From Corynebacterium camporealensis (lineage in GTDB: Bacteria > Actinomycetota > Actinomycetes > Mycobacteriales > Mycobacteriaceae), in assembly GCF_000980815.1 (NCBI RefSeq), contig NZ_CP011311.1, positions 1,127,006-1,191,005 of the forward strand: DNA of 64,000 nt, written 5' to 3'. Below the pieces are notes generated by a model. That model was not told the DNA's origin, searched no databases, and was given only the letters and a program-made list of their open reading frames with translations. Each line of letters opens with the position of its first letter. Within the stretch, counting starts at the first letter, position 1. The position numbers and the translations under genes are program-made. This document shows positions 18,759 to 26,888 of the stretch, in pieces.

Positions 18759-19519
18759 AGCAGCGAGGCCAGGAAGTCCTGGGTGCGCTGGTGCTGGGGG
18801 TTTTCCAGCACCTCTTCGGGAGTACCGACCTCGACGATCTGGCCGCCGTCCATGAAGACGATCTTGTCGGCTACCTCGCGCGCAAAGCCCATCTCGTGGG
18901 TAACCACCAGCATGGTCATGCCATCGGCAGCCAGCTGCTTCATGACGCGGAGTACTTCGCCGACCAGCTCGGGGTCGAGGGCGGAGGTGGGCTCATCGAA
19001 AAGCATGAGCTTTGGCTCCATGGCAACCGCGCGGGCAATGGCCACGCGCTGCTGCTGGCCACCAGAAAGCTGCACCGGATAAGCATCTGCCTTGTGCGCC
19101 AAGCCGACCTGCTCGAGTAGTTCCATGGCCTTCTTCTTGGCCTTATCGGCCGGGACCTTTTTCACCTGGATGGGAGCCTCGATGATGTTCTCGAGCACGG
19201 TGCGGTGGGAGAAAAGGTTGAAGGACTGGAAGACCATGCCGATGTCAGAGCGCTGCTGAGCGGCCTGCTTTTCGGTGATCTCGTAGAGGGTGCCGTTCTT
19301 TTCCTCGTAGCCAATCAGGGTGCCATCGACATAGATGCGTCCGGCATTGATGGTTTCCAGGTGGTTGACGCAACGCAGGAAGGTCGACTTACCGGAACCT
19401 GACGGGCCCAGCAAACAGGTGACCTCGCCCGGGGCGACCTCTAGGTCGATGCCTTTAAGCACCTCGAGGCGACCGAAGGACTTGTGGACGTTTTGAGCAG
19501 AAATCATCGGGGTAGTCAT
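18755..19519 (-). CDS. Polar amino acid ABC transporter, ATP-binding protein
   Basis: The 254-residue ATPase is of the GlnQ/HisP type. It has Walker [10 protein letters not shown] (about 38-46), the Q-loop in V-F-Q-S-F-N-L-F, the ABC signature L-S-G-G-Q-Q-Q-R (about 156), Walker [14 protein letters not shown] and the H-loop T-H-E-M. An insert near residues 70-85 is common in amino acid ATPases of this family. It starts directly at the permease stop (zero gap). The stop at 18755 overlaps the convergent TauE stop within CTAA. Subfamily members import glutamate, glutamine, cystine or basic amino acids. The exact substrate is not decidable. Confidence 0.93.
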   Translation of the reverse strand: MTTPMISAQNVHKSFGRLEVLKGIDLEVAPGEVTCLLGPSGSGKSTFLRCVNHLETINAGRIYVDGTLIGYEEKNGTLYEITEKQAAQQRSDIGMVFQSFNLFSHRTVLENIIEAPIQVKKVPADKAKKKAMELLEQVGLAHKADAYPVQLSGGQQQRVAIARAVAMEPKLMLFDEPTSALDPELVGEVLRVMKQLAADGMTMLVVTHEMGFAREVADKIVFMDGGQIVEVGTPEEVLENPQHQRTQDFLASLL

Positions 19520-20455
19520 CTACTTGTCCTCCTGGACGACGTTGACGTTGCGCGGGATGTTGCCCTCAGCATCAGCCAGGGAAGCCAGCTGGCGGGCGGT
19601 GAGTTCACGGGTAGCGCCGCGTTCGAAGCGCTTTTCCAGGAAGTGCTGGCCAACCATGAGCAGCGAGGTAATCGCCAGGTACCAAGTAGCAGCCACCAGC
19701 AGCAGCGGAATCGGTTCGAAGAGCGCGGCGGAGATATCGGTGGCACGGCCGAAGATTTCGTGAGTGTAGGGAATAGCGACCACCAGGGAGGAGGTCTTCA
19801 GCAAAGAAATGAACTCGTTGCCGGTGGGCGGGATGATAATACGCATCGCCTGCGGCAGCACCGTACGGCGCATGGTCATCCACCAGCCCATGCCCAGCGC
19901 AACGGAGGCTTCCTTCTGGCCTTCAGGAACCGCAGAGATACCGGAGCGGACAATTTCGGCCATGTAGGCGGCCTCGTTCATGCCCAGACCAAGCACGGCG
20001 AGCAGGAAGGCGTTGGTGAGCACGGCCTCGAGTGAGACCTCCGTGAAGCCTAAGTTGATGGTCTGGTAAATCGCAGACAGCAGGCCCCAGAAGACCAGCT
20101 GGACGTAAATTGGGGTGCCACGGAATACCCAGAGGAAAATCCAGGACACCGCCCGGAAGATTGGGTTGGGCGACATGCGCATCACGGCAAGCAGCACGCC
20201 GCCGACGACGCCGATAATCATCGCCAGCAGAGTAATAGCGATGGTGTGCAGCGCCGCAATAGCGATGCGGGTATCCAGCAGGTACTGGAAGTAAGTAGAC
20301 CAGCCGAAGGCCTCGTTGCGAGCGGAGCTAATCACGAACCAGATGGCCAGCAGGACCACGATGCCTGCGCAGACCCACCGCCACGGGTGGCGCAATGGTT
20401 TCGCTTCAATCTTGCCGGGCTTGGAATCCCCGGCTGGGGTAGCGGTATTAGTCAT
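19520..20455 (-). CDS. Polar amino acid ABC transporter, permease
   Basis: The 311-residue permease of the HisM/GlnP type begins with a hydrophilic stretch and a membrane segment (about 28-46). A core domain of about five segments follows, with the E-A-A-Y-x-A-E-I/V-x-R-x-G-I family loop (about 180-195) and the EAA-like G-M-G-W-W contact region for the ATPase. The residues after the last helix form a basic cytosolic tail. Its start overlaps the binding-protein gene by 8 bp and the ATPase starts right at its stop, so the three are one transcription unit. Confidence 0.92.
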   Translation of the reverse strand: MTNTATPAGDSKPGKIEAKPLRHPWRWVCAGIVVLLAIWFVISSARNEAFGWSTYFQYLLDTRIAIAALHTIAITLLAMIIGVVGGVLLAVMRMSPNPIFRAVSWIFLWVFRGTPIYVQLVFWGLLSAIYQTINLGFTEVSLEAVLTNAFLLAVLGLGMNEAAYMAEIVRSGISAVPEGQKEASVALGMGWWMTMRRTVLPQAMRIIIPPTGNEFISLLKTSSLVVAIPYTHEIFGRATDISAALFEPIPLLLVAATWYLAITSLLMVGQHFLEKRFERGATRELTARQLASLADAEGNIPRNVNVVQEDK

Positions 20456-21335
20456 TGATCGGCCTTTCGTTAATCATGGCTTCATCGATTAGTCCGTCTT
20501 CGATGCCCCACTGGGCGAGGATCTTTGCGTAATCACCGGTGTCAATCAGGTGCTGCAACGCTGCGGCCAGTGCCGGGCCCAACTCAGAGTCTTTGGGAAC
20601 GGCAAAGCCGTAGGGAGCGGCGTCGAACATCTCACCGACTTGCTGGAGCTTGTCGTCAGAGCGGTTGACCGCCCAGCCAGTGACCGGGGAGTCAGCCGAT
20701 AGTGCATCGGCGCGGCCCATCAACACCGCTAGCGCGGCGTTGTCGCTGGTGTCATAGGACAGGACGGTCAAGTCGCCGTCGCAGGCTTCCTGCTTGGGGC
20801 GCACGTCATCAGTTTCAGAAACGGTCGTGCGCTGGACGGCGACGGTCAGACCGCAGGGATTATCCGGGTCGACGTCGCGGGGGCCATCGGTACGTTCTGC
20901 CCACTGGATGCCGGCGTAGAGGTGATTGACGAAGTCAAAGTTCTCGCGGCGTTCCTCAGTATCGGTAAAGCCGGAGCCGCCCATATCCAGCTGGCCGGCT
21001 TCGACGGCGGGAAGGATCATCGCAAAGTCTTGCTCTACTGGACGAAACTCCAGGCCTAAGACATCTGCCACAGCATTCGCCAGGTCCATCTCGGCACCGA
21101 CGATGTTGCCGTGGCTGTCCTTCAATTCGAAAGGCGCAAAAGGTGGGTTGGTGCCCACCGTAAGGACTCCGTCGGCGTCGTCGTAAAGCGCGGCAATCTC
21201 CGGTACCTCATCGATGGTTGGTTCTTGCCAACCCTCCGGCACGGATTCTTCTGTGTTGGTAACACAGCCGCTCAGCATTGCGGCGCTGAGTAGGACAGCA
21301 CCACACGCCCGGCGACGTCCGACGGGGAAAATCAT
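20448..21335 (-). CDS. Polar amino acid ABC transporter, substrate-binding lipoprotein
   Basis: The 295-residue protein has a lipoprotein signal peptide (basic start, hydrophobic core, lipobox L-S-G-C near residue 24) and a type 2 periplasmic-binding (SBP_bac_3) domain, with V-G-T-N-P-P-F-A-P-F-E near residue 60 and G-A-E-M-D-L-A-N-A-V. The D-x-G-G-S-G-F-T-D-T-x-E-R segment near 117 is the usual ligand-binding strand. The retained Asp/Arg-type pattern suggests an alpha-amino acid ligand. Its ATG lies directly at the stop of the DUF368 gene (zero gap), so it is probably cotranscribed with that gene and with the permease and ATPase downstream. Confidence 0.92.
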   Translation of the reverse strand: MIFPVGRRRACGAVLLSAAMLSGCVTNTEESVPEGWQEPTIDEVPEIAALYDDADGVLTVGTNPPFAPFELKDSHGNIVGAEMDLANAVADVLGLEFRPVEQDFAMILPAVEAGQLDMGGSGFTDTEERRENFDFVNHLYAGIQWAERTDGPRDVDPDNPCGLTVAVQRTTVSETDDVRPKQEACDGDLTVLSYDTSDNAALAVLMGRADALSADSPVTGWAVNRSDDKLQQVGEMFDAAPYGFAVPKDSELGPALAAALQHLIDTGDYAKILAQWGIEDGLIDEAMINERPIND

Positions 21336-22169
21336 TTAACTATCAGCCTTTGCTTTGTATTTCTTAGCCTGCTGGGCATCAATCCAGATAAAGAAGCCCA
21401 CGATGATCACGCCCAGGAAGAACACACCAATGATCGGGAGAGTGCCGGCGTCCTGGCCCTCACCAAACGGCCACAGTGCGCGCAGGGAGCCGAGCATGAA
21501 ACCGGCCATCGCAGCCAGGGTGACGTTGCGGTGGTGGTGCAGCAGCCAGTTCAGCAGCTTCACAAACGCCGCCAGGCCACACAGTGCGCCCAGAGCGAAG
21601 ACGGCGACAGTACCCATTTCACGATCCGAGACCGCGCCAATGATCGGCTGGTAAAGACCCATGGTCAGCAGGATCAGGGAACCGGACACGCCCGGCAGAA
21701 TCAACGCGCAGACCGCAATGGCTGCGGCGAAGAAGACGACGATGAGGCTCGGATCATCGACAGGTTCAGAAGTAAAACCAGTAACGATGAAGATGACTGC
21801 TGCCGCAATCAGAAAAGTGATGATGGACTTACCCGTCAGGCGGGCAGACTTATCCATCATCGCAATCGGCACGAAGATGGAAATAGCCACCATGCCCATA
21901 AACAGGGCGCTCGAAATCGAGACCTGGTTTTCAACGAAGTTGGACAGGATGGTCGACAGGCCAAAAATGGCTACGAACATACCGATGGCCACAGTGGCCA
22001 GGAAGGCCCAGTCGACCTTCTTGAAGCGGCCCGAAATCAGGTCATTGCCGTTTTCGAGCGCGCGCTCGTAGATACCGACGATCAGAGCAATTGTGCCGCC
22101 GGAGATACCCGGGACGAGCTCAGCCGAACCAATGAGTGCGCCACGCAGGACGTTAAGTAGATATTGCAT
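21336..22169 (-). CDS. DUF368 (PopT-type) membrane protein, probable polyprenyl-phosphate translocase
   Basis: The 277-residue protein has about eight membrane helices and the two DUF368 signature motifs, V-P-G-I-S-G-G-T-I-A-L near residue 20 and L-P-G-V-S-G-S-L-I-L-L near residue 145. They reflect an internal inverted duplication. DUF368 proteins (PopT) were shown in other bacteria to recycle undecaprenyl phosphate across the membrane, alongside DedA-family UptA (established family knowledge). Start ATG 22169 (M-Q-Y-L-L) was preferred because the 18 upstream codons look non-coding. It is first in an unusual four-gene run with an amino acid ABC transporter, all with gaps of zero or overlaps. 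Confidence 0.88.
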   Translation of the reverse strand: MQYLLNVLRGALIGSAELVPGISGGTIALIVGIYERALENGNDLISGRFKKVDWAFLATVAIGMFVAIFGLSTILSNFVENQVSISSALFMGMVAISIFVPIAMMDKSARLTGKSIITFLIAAAVIFIVTGFTSEPVDDPSLIVVFFAAAIAVCALILPGVSGSLILLTMGLYQPIIGAVSDREMGTVAVFALGALCGLAAFVKLLNWLLHHHRNVTLAAMAGFMLGSLRALWPFGEGQDAGTLPIIGVFFLGVIIVGFFIWIDAQQAKKYKAKADS

Positions 22170-22242
22170 AGAAGAAAAATTAATGGGAAGCCCACCGCAG
22201 CACAGGTTGCCAAGCCGGTACAACGCGGGTTTCTCGGTCAGG

Positions 22243-22279
22243 GAATGTTAGCCAAACAACACTTGCTTGCATAACATTC
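22243..22279. promoter_or_regulatory. Inverted repeat upstream of the DUF368-ABC transporter unit
   Basis: GAATGTTA (22243-22250) and TAACATTC (22272-22279) form an exact 8-bp inverted repeat with a 21-bp spacer, 74-110 bp upstream of the DUF368 start. It may be a pair of operator half-sites overlapping the promoter. No regulator is identified. Confidence 0.35.
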
Positions 22280-22590
22280 ATGGACTGATTCTAACCATAA
22301 CACCGATTGTGGAACAATTAGACGATATTCACTAAGGTTACGCCCCGAATCAGCGAAACCCCCGCGCCCAGCCGGAGTGTTGAAAAATATGCGCAGCGCG
22401 AACAATTATTAAGCAAACGTCCAACGTGTGACGCGCCACAGTCGCGGGGGCTGATGGTGGGTTTATCGAACGCTCGGCTGCAAGCCTGAGGAATGCCTTT
22501 GAAAGCAGGCCAGGGTGACCCTAGGCCAATGCATACCGCCCGACCCATTACGCCTAATAAATAGTCAATTAATGGACTCGTTGCGGGAAT

Positions 22591-22628
22591 AGAAAAAGAC
22601 CAGAAGGAGTGAATGTCTTTCTGGTCTG
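22591..22628 (-). terminator. Rho-independent terminator after the tRNA
   Basis: Read on the minus strand, just downstream of the tRNA, AGACCAGAA and TTCTGGTCT (plus-strand arms 22619-22627 and 22597-22605) form a 9-bp stem with a 13-nt loop. It is followed by a U-rich tract (TTTTTCT). Confidence 0.75.
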
Positions 22629-22634
22629 GGTGTT

Positions 22635-22711
22635 TGGTGCCCCTGGTGAGACTCGAACTCACACTGAACGGGTTTTGAATCCGTTGCCTCTGCCAATTGG
22701 GCTACAGGGGC
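22635..22711 (-). tRNA. tRNA-Leu (anticodon CAA) with a short, class I-type variable loop
   Basis: The 77-nt gene has a genomically encoded CCA (22635-22637). The acceptor stem is GCCCCTG/CAGGGGC with discriminator A73. The D-arm has three pairs and a GG-containing loop (AATTGGCAG) like that of tRNA-Leu. The anticodon loop TTCAAAA gives anticodon CAA (plus-strand 22675-22677), reading UUG. The T-arm is GTGAG-TTCGAGT-CTCAC. The variable region is only five bases, whereas leucine tRNAs normally carry a long (class II) variable arm and are about 85 nt. The anticodon stem has an A-C mismatch at its loop end. Leu identity is inferred from anticodon, D-arm and A73. Confidence 0.88.
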
Positions 22712-22806
22712 CAAGCTTCTGCCTGACTGAGATGAAATCATAGCGCACAGTTTTTGCTGCGGCCTAATTGGGTGGTTGGTGTCGTGTGTCGGGCAGGTTC
22801 TCTAAG

Positions 22807-25452
22807 ATGGGGCGGGTGACTTCTTCGAAACCGCGTTTATTGCTTGTTGATGGCCACTCGATGGCATTTCGTGCCTTTTACGCCCTGCCGGCCGCGAATT
22901 TCTCGACCACGGGTGGGCAACATACGAATGCCGTGTATGGGTTTTTGTCGATGTTGTCCAACATCGTCAACGAGGAAAAGCCCGACCGTATTGCAGTAGC
23001 TTTCGATGTCGGCCGCAAGACCTTCCGCACGGATATGTTCCCGGAGTACAAGGCCCAGCGCGAGTCCGCGCCCGAGGAATTCAAGGGCCAGGTCGAGCTT
23101 ATTCGCCAGACCTTGGACATCCTGGGTGTTACGACGCTGTCGGAGGAGAACTACGAGGCCGACGACATTCTGGCCACTCTGGCTACCGAGGCCACGGACC
23201 ACGACACGCTGATTGTCACCGGCGACCGCGATTACCTGCAGCTGGTCAACGGCACCACGACGGTGTTGTACCCGAAGAAGGGCGTGTCGACGCTGCACCG
23301 CTTTACCCCGGCAGCCGTGGAGGAAAAGTACGGCCTGACCCCGGAGCAGTACCCGGATTTCGCGGCACTGCGCGGCGACCCGTCGGATAACCTACCGAAC
23401 GTACCGAAGGTGGGCGAGAAGACCGCCACCAAATGGATTGTGCAGTACGGCAGCCTGCAGGATCTCATTGACCACGCCGACGAAATCAAGGGCGTCGCCG
23501 GCCAGAACTTCCGCGATCGCATTGAGCAGGTGCAGATGAACCGGAAGCTCACCCAGATGATCACTGACATGGATCTACCGGTCAAGGTCAAGGATCTGGA
23601 CTTTCACAACGCCAAGGTTGCTGATGTTGCCGCGCGTTTCGATGAGCTGGAGTTCGGCGCCAACCTGCGCGACCGCGTGCTGGCTGCATTCCCGAACGAT
23701 GGTGGCGAGGTCCCCGAAGAAGAGGCCAAGCCCGCCGTGGAGATCGCCATCGATGATGAGCCGCTCGCGCAGTGGCTCGACGGCAAGTCCGGCGTTGCTG
23801 TCTATGTACAGGGCACCGGCACTCCTTACCAGGGCGATGCATCGGCGCTCGCGCTTATCGATGACTCCTACCACGGCCTCCAAGTAGAGCTCAGCGAGCT
23901 ATCTGCCGACGACGACAAGGCGCTGGCCGAGTGGCTCGAATCGGATGCAGAGAAATACCTGCACGAGGCAAAGGCAGTCTTCCACATGCTTGCCGGCCGC
24001 GGCATCAAGCTTCGTGGCATCGCACACGATACGGCCATCGCTGCCTACTTGCTGCGTCCGGGCCAGCGCACCTACGAGCTTTCCGATGTCTACCAGCGCC
24101 ACCTGCAGAAAACCTTGAGCGCACCAGGGGAGCAGATGTCGCTTCTCGACGACAACTCCCTGGTTACTCAAGCTGCCGCCATCATGGAGTTGACCGAAAA
24201 GCTCACTGAGGACCTACAGGAGATCGACGCCTTCGAGCTCTACACCGACCTCGAACTGCCCTTGGTGTCCATCCTCGCGCAGATGGAAGCCACCGGTATC
24301 GCAGTCGATATCGACGTGCTGGAAACCCAGCGCGATGCCTTCATCAATAAGGTCGACGAGCAGGAGCAGGCCGCCCGCGAACTGGCTGGCGATGACAAGC
24401 TCAACCTGAATTCTCCGAAGCAACTGCAGTCCGTACTCTTTGAGACCTTCGATCTGCCGAAGACGAAGAAGACCAAGACCGGCTATTCCACTGCGGCTAA
24501 GGAAATTGAGCAGCTCGCTGCTAAGAATCCGCACCCGTTCTTAGACCACCTGCTCGCACACCGCGAGTACCAGAAGATGAAGACCACGCTTGAGGGCCTC
24601 ATCAAGACTGTCCAGGCTGACGGCCGTATTCACACCACCTTCAACCAGACGGTGGCATCAACCGGTCGTCTTTCTTCGACCGAACCGAACCTGCAGAACA
24701 TCCCAGTGCGTACCGAAGCCGGTCGCCAGATCCGTTCCGCGTTCGTCGTCGGCGAAGGCTTCGAAGAACTCATCACCGCTGACTACTCGCAGATTGAAAT
24801 GCGCGTGATGGCACACCTCTCCGAGGACCCGGGCCTGATCGAGGCCTACAAAGAAGGCGAGGACCTGCACAACTACGTCGGTTCCAAGGTCTTTGACGTG
24901 CCGGTCAACGAGGTCACTCCGGAACTGCGCCGTCGCGTCAAGGCCATGTCCTATGGTCTCGTCTACGGCCTGTCCGCCTTTGGCCTGTCCCAGCAGCTCA
25001 ACATCCCCGCTGGTGAAGCAAAGAGCATCATGGAAAGCTACTTCCAGCGTTTCGGTGGCGTAAAGCGCTACCTCGACGAGGTCGTCGTCAAGGCTCGCCA
25101 GGATGGCTATACCTCAACTCTGTTTGGTCGTCGCCGCTACTTGCCTGAGCTGAACTCCGATAACCGCATGGCCCGCGAGAATGCCGAGCGCGCAGCGCTC
25201 AATGCTCCGATCCAGGGCAGCGCTGCCGACATCATTAAGGTCGCCATGATTCGCGTGGACCGCGCTTTTGCTGACCTGAAGTCTCGCGTCCTTCTACAGG
25301 TCCACGACGAATTGGTCGTCGAGGTCGCCCCGGGCGAAGCCGAGCAGGTCGAAGAGATTCTGCAGCGCGAGATGGATTCAGCCATTAAGCTGCGCGTACC
25401 GCTCGAGGTTTCTGCCGGTAAGGGCAAGAACTGGGACGAAGCGGCGCATTAA
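22807..25452 (+). CDS. polA: DNA polymerase I
   Basis: PolA (881 residues) fills gaps in excision repair and matures Okazaki fragments. The N-terminal 5'-3' exonuclease/FEN domain (about 10-290) carries L-L-V-D-G-H-S-M-A-F-R, the acidic E-A-D-D-I and G-D-R-D-Y-L-Q-L motifs. The middle 3'-5' exonuclease-like domain lacks the D-x-E catalytic pair, reading V-A-V-Y-V-Q-G-T, as in other actinobacterial Pol I, so proofreading is probably absent. The polymerase domain has D-Y-S-Q-I-E-M-R (motif A), R-R-V-K-A-M-S-Y-G-L-V-Y-G (motif B) and V-H-D-E-L-V (motif C). The start is ATG 22807 or GTG 22816; neither has a good ribosome site, so a leaderless mRNA is possible. Confidence 0.95.
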   Translation: MGRVTSSKPRLLLVDGHSMAFRAFYALPAANFSTTGGQHTNAVYGFLSMLSNIVNEEKPDRIAVAFDVGRKTFRTDMFPEYKAQRESAPEEFKGQVELIRQTLDILGVTTLSEENYEADDILATLATEATDHDTLIVTGDRDYLQLVNGTTTVLYPKKGVSTLHRFTPAAVEEKYGLTPEQYPDFAALRGDPSDNLPNVPKVGEKTATKWIVQYGSLQDLIDHADEIKGVAGQNFRDRIEQVQMNRKLTQMITDMDLPVKVKDLDFHNAKVADVAARFDELEFGANLRDRVLAAFPNDGGEVPEEEAKPAVEIAIDDEPLAQWLDGKSGVAVYVQGTGTPYQGDASALALIDDSYHGLQVELSELSADDDKALAEWLESDAEKYLHEAKAVFHMLAGRGIKLRGIAHDTAIAAYLLRPGQRTYELSDVYQRHLQKTLSAPGEQMSLLDDNSLVTQAAAIMELTEKLTEDLQEIDAFELYTDLELPLVSILAQMEATGIAVDIDVLETQRDAFINKVDEQEQAARELAGDDKLNLNSPKQLQSVLFETFDLPKTKKTKTGYSTAAKEIEQLAAKNPHPFLDHLLAHREYQKMKTTLEGLIKTVQADGRIHTTFNQTVASTGRLSSTEPNLQNIPVRTEAGRQIRSAFVVGEGFEELITADYSQIEMRVMAHLSEDPGLIEAYKEGEDLHNYVGSKVFDVPVNEVTPELRRRVKAMSYGLVYGLSAFGLSQQLNIPAGEAKSIMESYFQRFGGVKRYLDEVVVKARQDGYTSTLFGRRRYLPELNSDNRMARENAERAALNAPIQGSAADIIKVAMIRVDRAFADLKSRVLLQVHDELVVEVAPGEAEQVEEILQREMDSAIKLRVPLEVSAGKGKNWDEAAH

Positions 25453-25461
25453 CTTCGCGCG

Positions 25462-25911
25462 TTAATCTGCGGTCGGCCGCCGTTCGACGAGGCGGCCGGC
25501 CAGTACGTCGAAGGGTGTCTGGCCGATGGCCAGTACGGAGATGCCCATGATTGCCAGCAGGATGGCTTCGACGTTGGGCCAGCCGGTGAGTGCCAGCAAG
25601 GTGAGTAGTAGCCAGGAGTTGCGGATGGCCGCGCCCCACCAGCCAGGGTGTTCGGAGACGACGATAAGGCCCAGCGACCATTTGCCGAGTGAGGTGGACC
25701 AGCGGGCTTCGACGATGACGCGGTAGATGTAGAACACCAGCGCAAGTGCAGCGATGTCGTAGATGGCTCCGCTCTGACCAACCAGGGGTGGGGTGGCAGC
25801 TATGGCGTTGATGGTCCAGCGGACCACGATGATGATGGCTGCAGCCAAGAAGGCGTCGATCCACCAGGCCACTGCGCGGCGGCCGAAAATACCGAGTCGC
25901 TCCATGAACAT
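25462..25911 (-). CDS. RDD-family membrane protein
   Basis: The 149-residue membrane protein has the RDD pattern: G-R-R-A-V-A-W-W-I-D-A-F near residue 10 in the first helix, S-L-G-K-W-S-L-G-L in the middle (T/S-x-G-K family motif) and R-N-S-W-L-L-L before the third helix, ending in a short basic tail. RDD proteins are three-helix membrane proteins of mostly unknown role, some implicated in ion exchange. ATG 25911 has AGTAGG upstream. TTG 25920 is an alternative. It is 11 bp behind the methyltransferase gene. The convergent stops of this gene and polA lie inside a small palindrome ATTAAC/GTTAAT (25448-25466). Confidence 0.82.
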   Translation of the reverse strand: MFMERLGIFGRRAVAWWIDAFLAAAIIIVVRWTINAIAATPPLVGQSGAIYDIAALALVFYIYRVIVEARWSTSLGKWSLGLIVVSEHPGWWGAAIRNSWLLLTLLALTGWPNVEAILLAIMGISVLAIGQTPFDVLAGRLVERRPTAD

Positions 25912-25922
25912 GGTTGCCAAGC

Positions 25923-26654
25923 CTACTTCACGTTCAGGCAGCTAAAAATAATGGTGCCGGGAAATAGCCTGCCGCGTTTCGGTGACCACTGGCCCCAGGT
26001 GACATTGAGATCTTCCGGCCACTCGGGTTCGAGGCAGTTCTGGATGAGGAAGTTACCGCGGACCTGTAGTGCTTGGATCCATTCGCTGATGCTGCGATGG
26101 AATTCGACGTACGTCATCTCGCCGTCTTCGGTGAATTCGGCGTAACCCTCTTCGAAGTAGGAGATTTCGGCCTGCAGGTCGTTCGGATCATCAGGGAAGA
26201 CCCAGCGCATGGGGTGGGTGGTCGAGAAGACGAAGGTGCCCCCGGGTTTGGTGACGCGAGAGATTTCAGCCAGGGCGTCGTCAATATCGCCGATGAATGG
26301 AAGCGCACCGAAGGCGGAGAAAGACTTATCGAAGCTGTCATCGGCGTAGGGGAGAGTCAGCGCATCGGCTTGCACGAGTGGTTGGCCAGGTTGTGCGCGT
26401 TGCAGCATGCCGCGGGAGATGTCGAAGCCGGTGGCAAAAGCTGCACGCTCCTGAAGCCACTGTGTACAGGGTGCCGAGCCGCAGCCGATTTCGAGTATGG
26501 AGTCGGAGGAGACATCGCCAAGCAAGTGTGCTTGTTCCTCATGGAGCATTTCCGGGCACCAGTAGAAGGACTCAAGATACTCAGGATGACTAGAGTGATA
26601 GTTCGCGGCATCGGCGTCCCAGTGGTGGCGGTTGGCTTGGGATGGGGTCTGCAT
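25923..26654 (-). CDS. Class I SAM-dependent methyltransferase
   Basis: The 243-residue protein has the SAM-binding motif I L-E-I-G-C-G-S-A-P-C near residue 55, an acidic motif II (G-F-D-I-S), Q-A-D-A-L-x-L-P-Y-A-D-D-S-F-D (about 97-110) and P-G-G-T-F-V-F-S (about 135), the Methyltransf_11 arrangement. The substrate is unknown. The start at ATG 26654 is well supported by AAAGGAG about 10 bp upstream. It forms a small two-gene unit with the RDD protein. The same methyltransferase-RDD neighbourhood between polA and rpsA is found in other corynebacteria (from memory). Confidence 0.85.
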   Translation of the reverse strand: MQTPSQANRHHWDADAANYHSSHPEYLESFYWCPEMLHEEQAHLLGDVSSDSILEIGCGSAPCTQWLQERAAFATGFDISRGMLQRAQPGQPLVQADALTLPYADDSFDKSFSAFGALPFIGDIDDALAEISRVTKPGGTFVFSTTHPMRWVFPDDPNDLQAEISYFEEGYAEFTEDGEMTYVEFHRSISEWIQALQVRGNFLIQNCLEPEWPEDLNVTWGQWSPKRGRLFPGTIIFSCLNVK

Positions 26655-26888
26655 AGCCGAAAACTCCTTTGTGTGTTGAATTTGCCCGGTTAGCTGCAAG
26701 GATGTAGAGTTAAGCGGGCGTGTCTATGCCTCGGGTTGTTCTTGGTCGCAGTAGGAGGGCCTTAAACAATCGCGGGCGGGATCGCATCCTCCCTAATCTT
26801 TACTGCTCAGGCGGCTAATTTCAGGGTGCGAGAGACACGTAACTGTCCAATTTCGATCTCCTACTGCAATTCGGAGCATTTTATAAAT

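Larger units (their letters stand above)
22170..22634. other. Intergenic region (465 bp) between DUF368 gene and tRNA
   Basis: I see no convincing protein gene here. A 114-codon frame (22318-22662, minus) runs into the tRNA and has no family resemblance. Contents: an inverted repeat GAATGTTA (22243-22250)/TAACATTC (22272-22279) upstream of the DUF368 gene; a second, long-range pair CCCCCGCG (22359-22366)/CGCGGGGG (22443-22450) that could close a structured RNA; an AT-rich patch near 22556-22575; and a terminator hairpin for the tRNA at its right end. A small RNA cannot be excluded. Confidence 0.4.

Noticed and set aside
22318-22662. 114-codon minus-strand frame before DUF368
   Set aside because: Overlaps the tRNA and its terminator and has no family resemblance.
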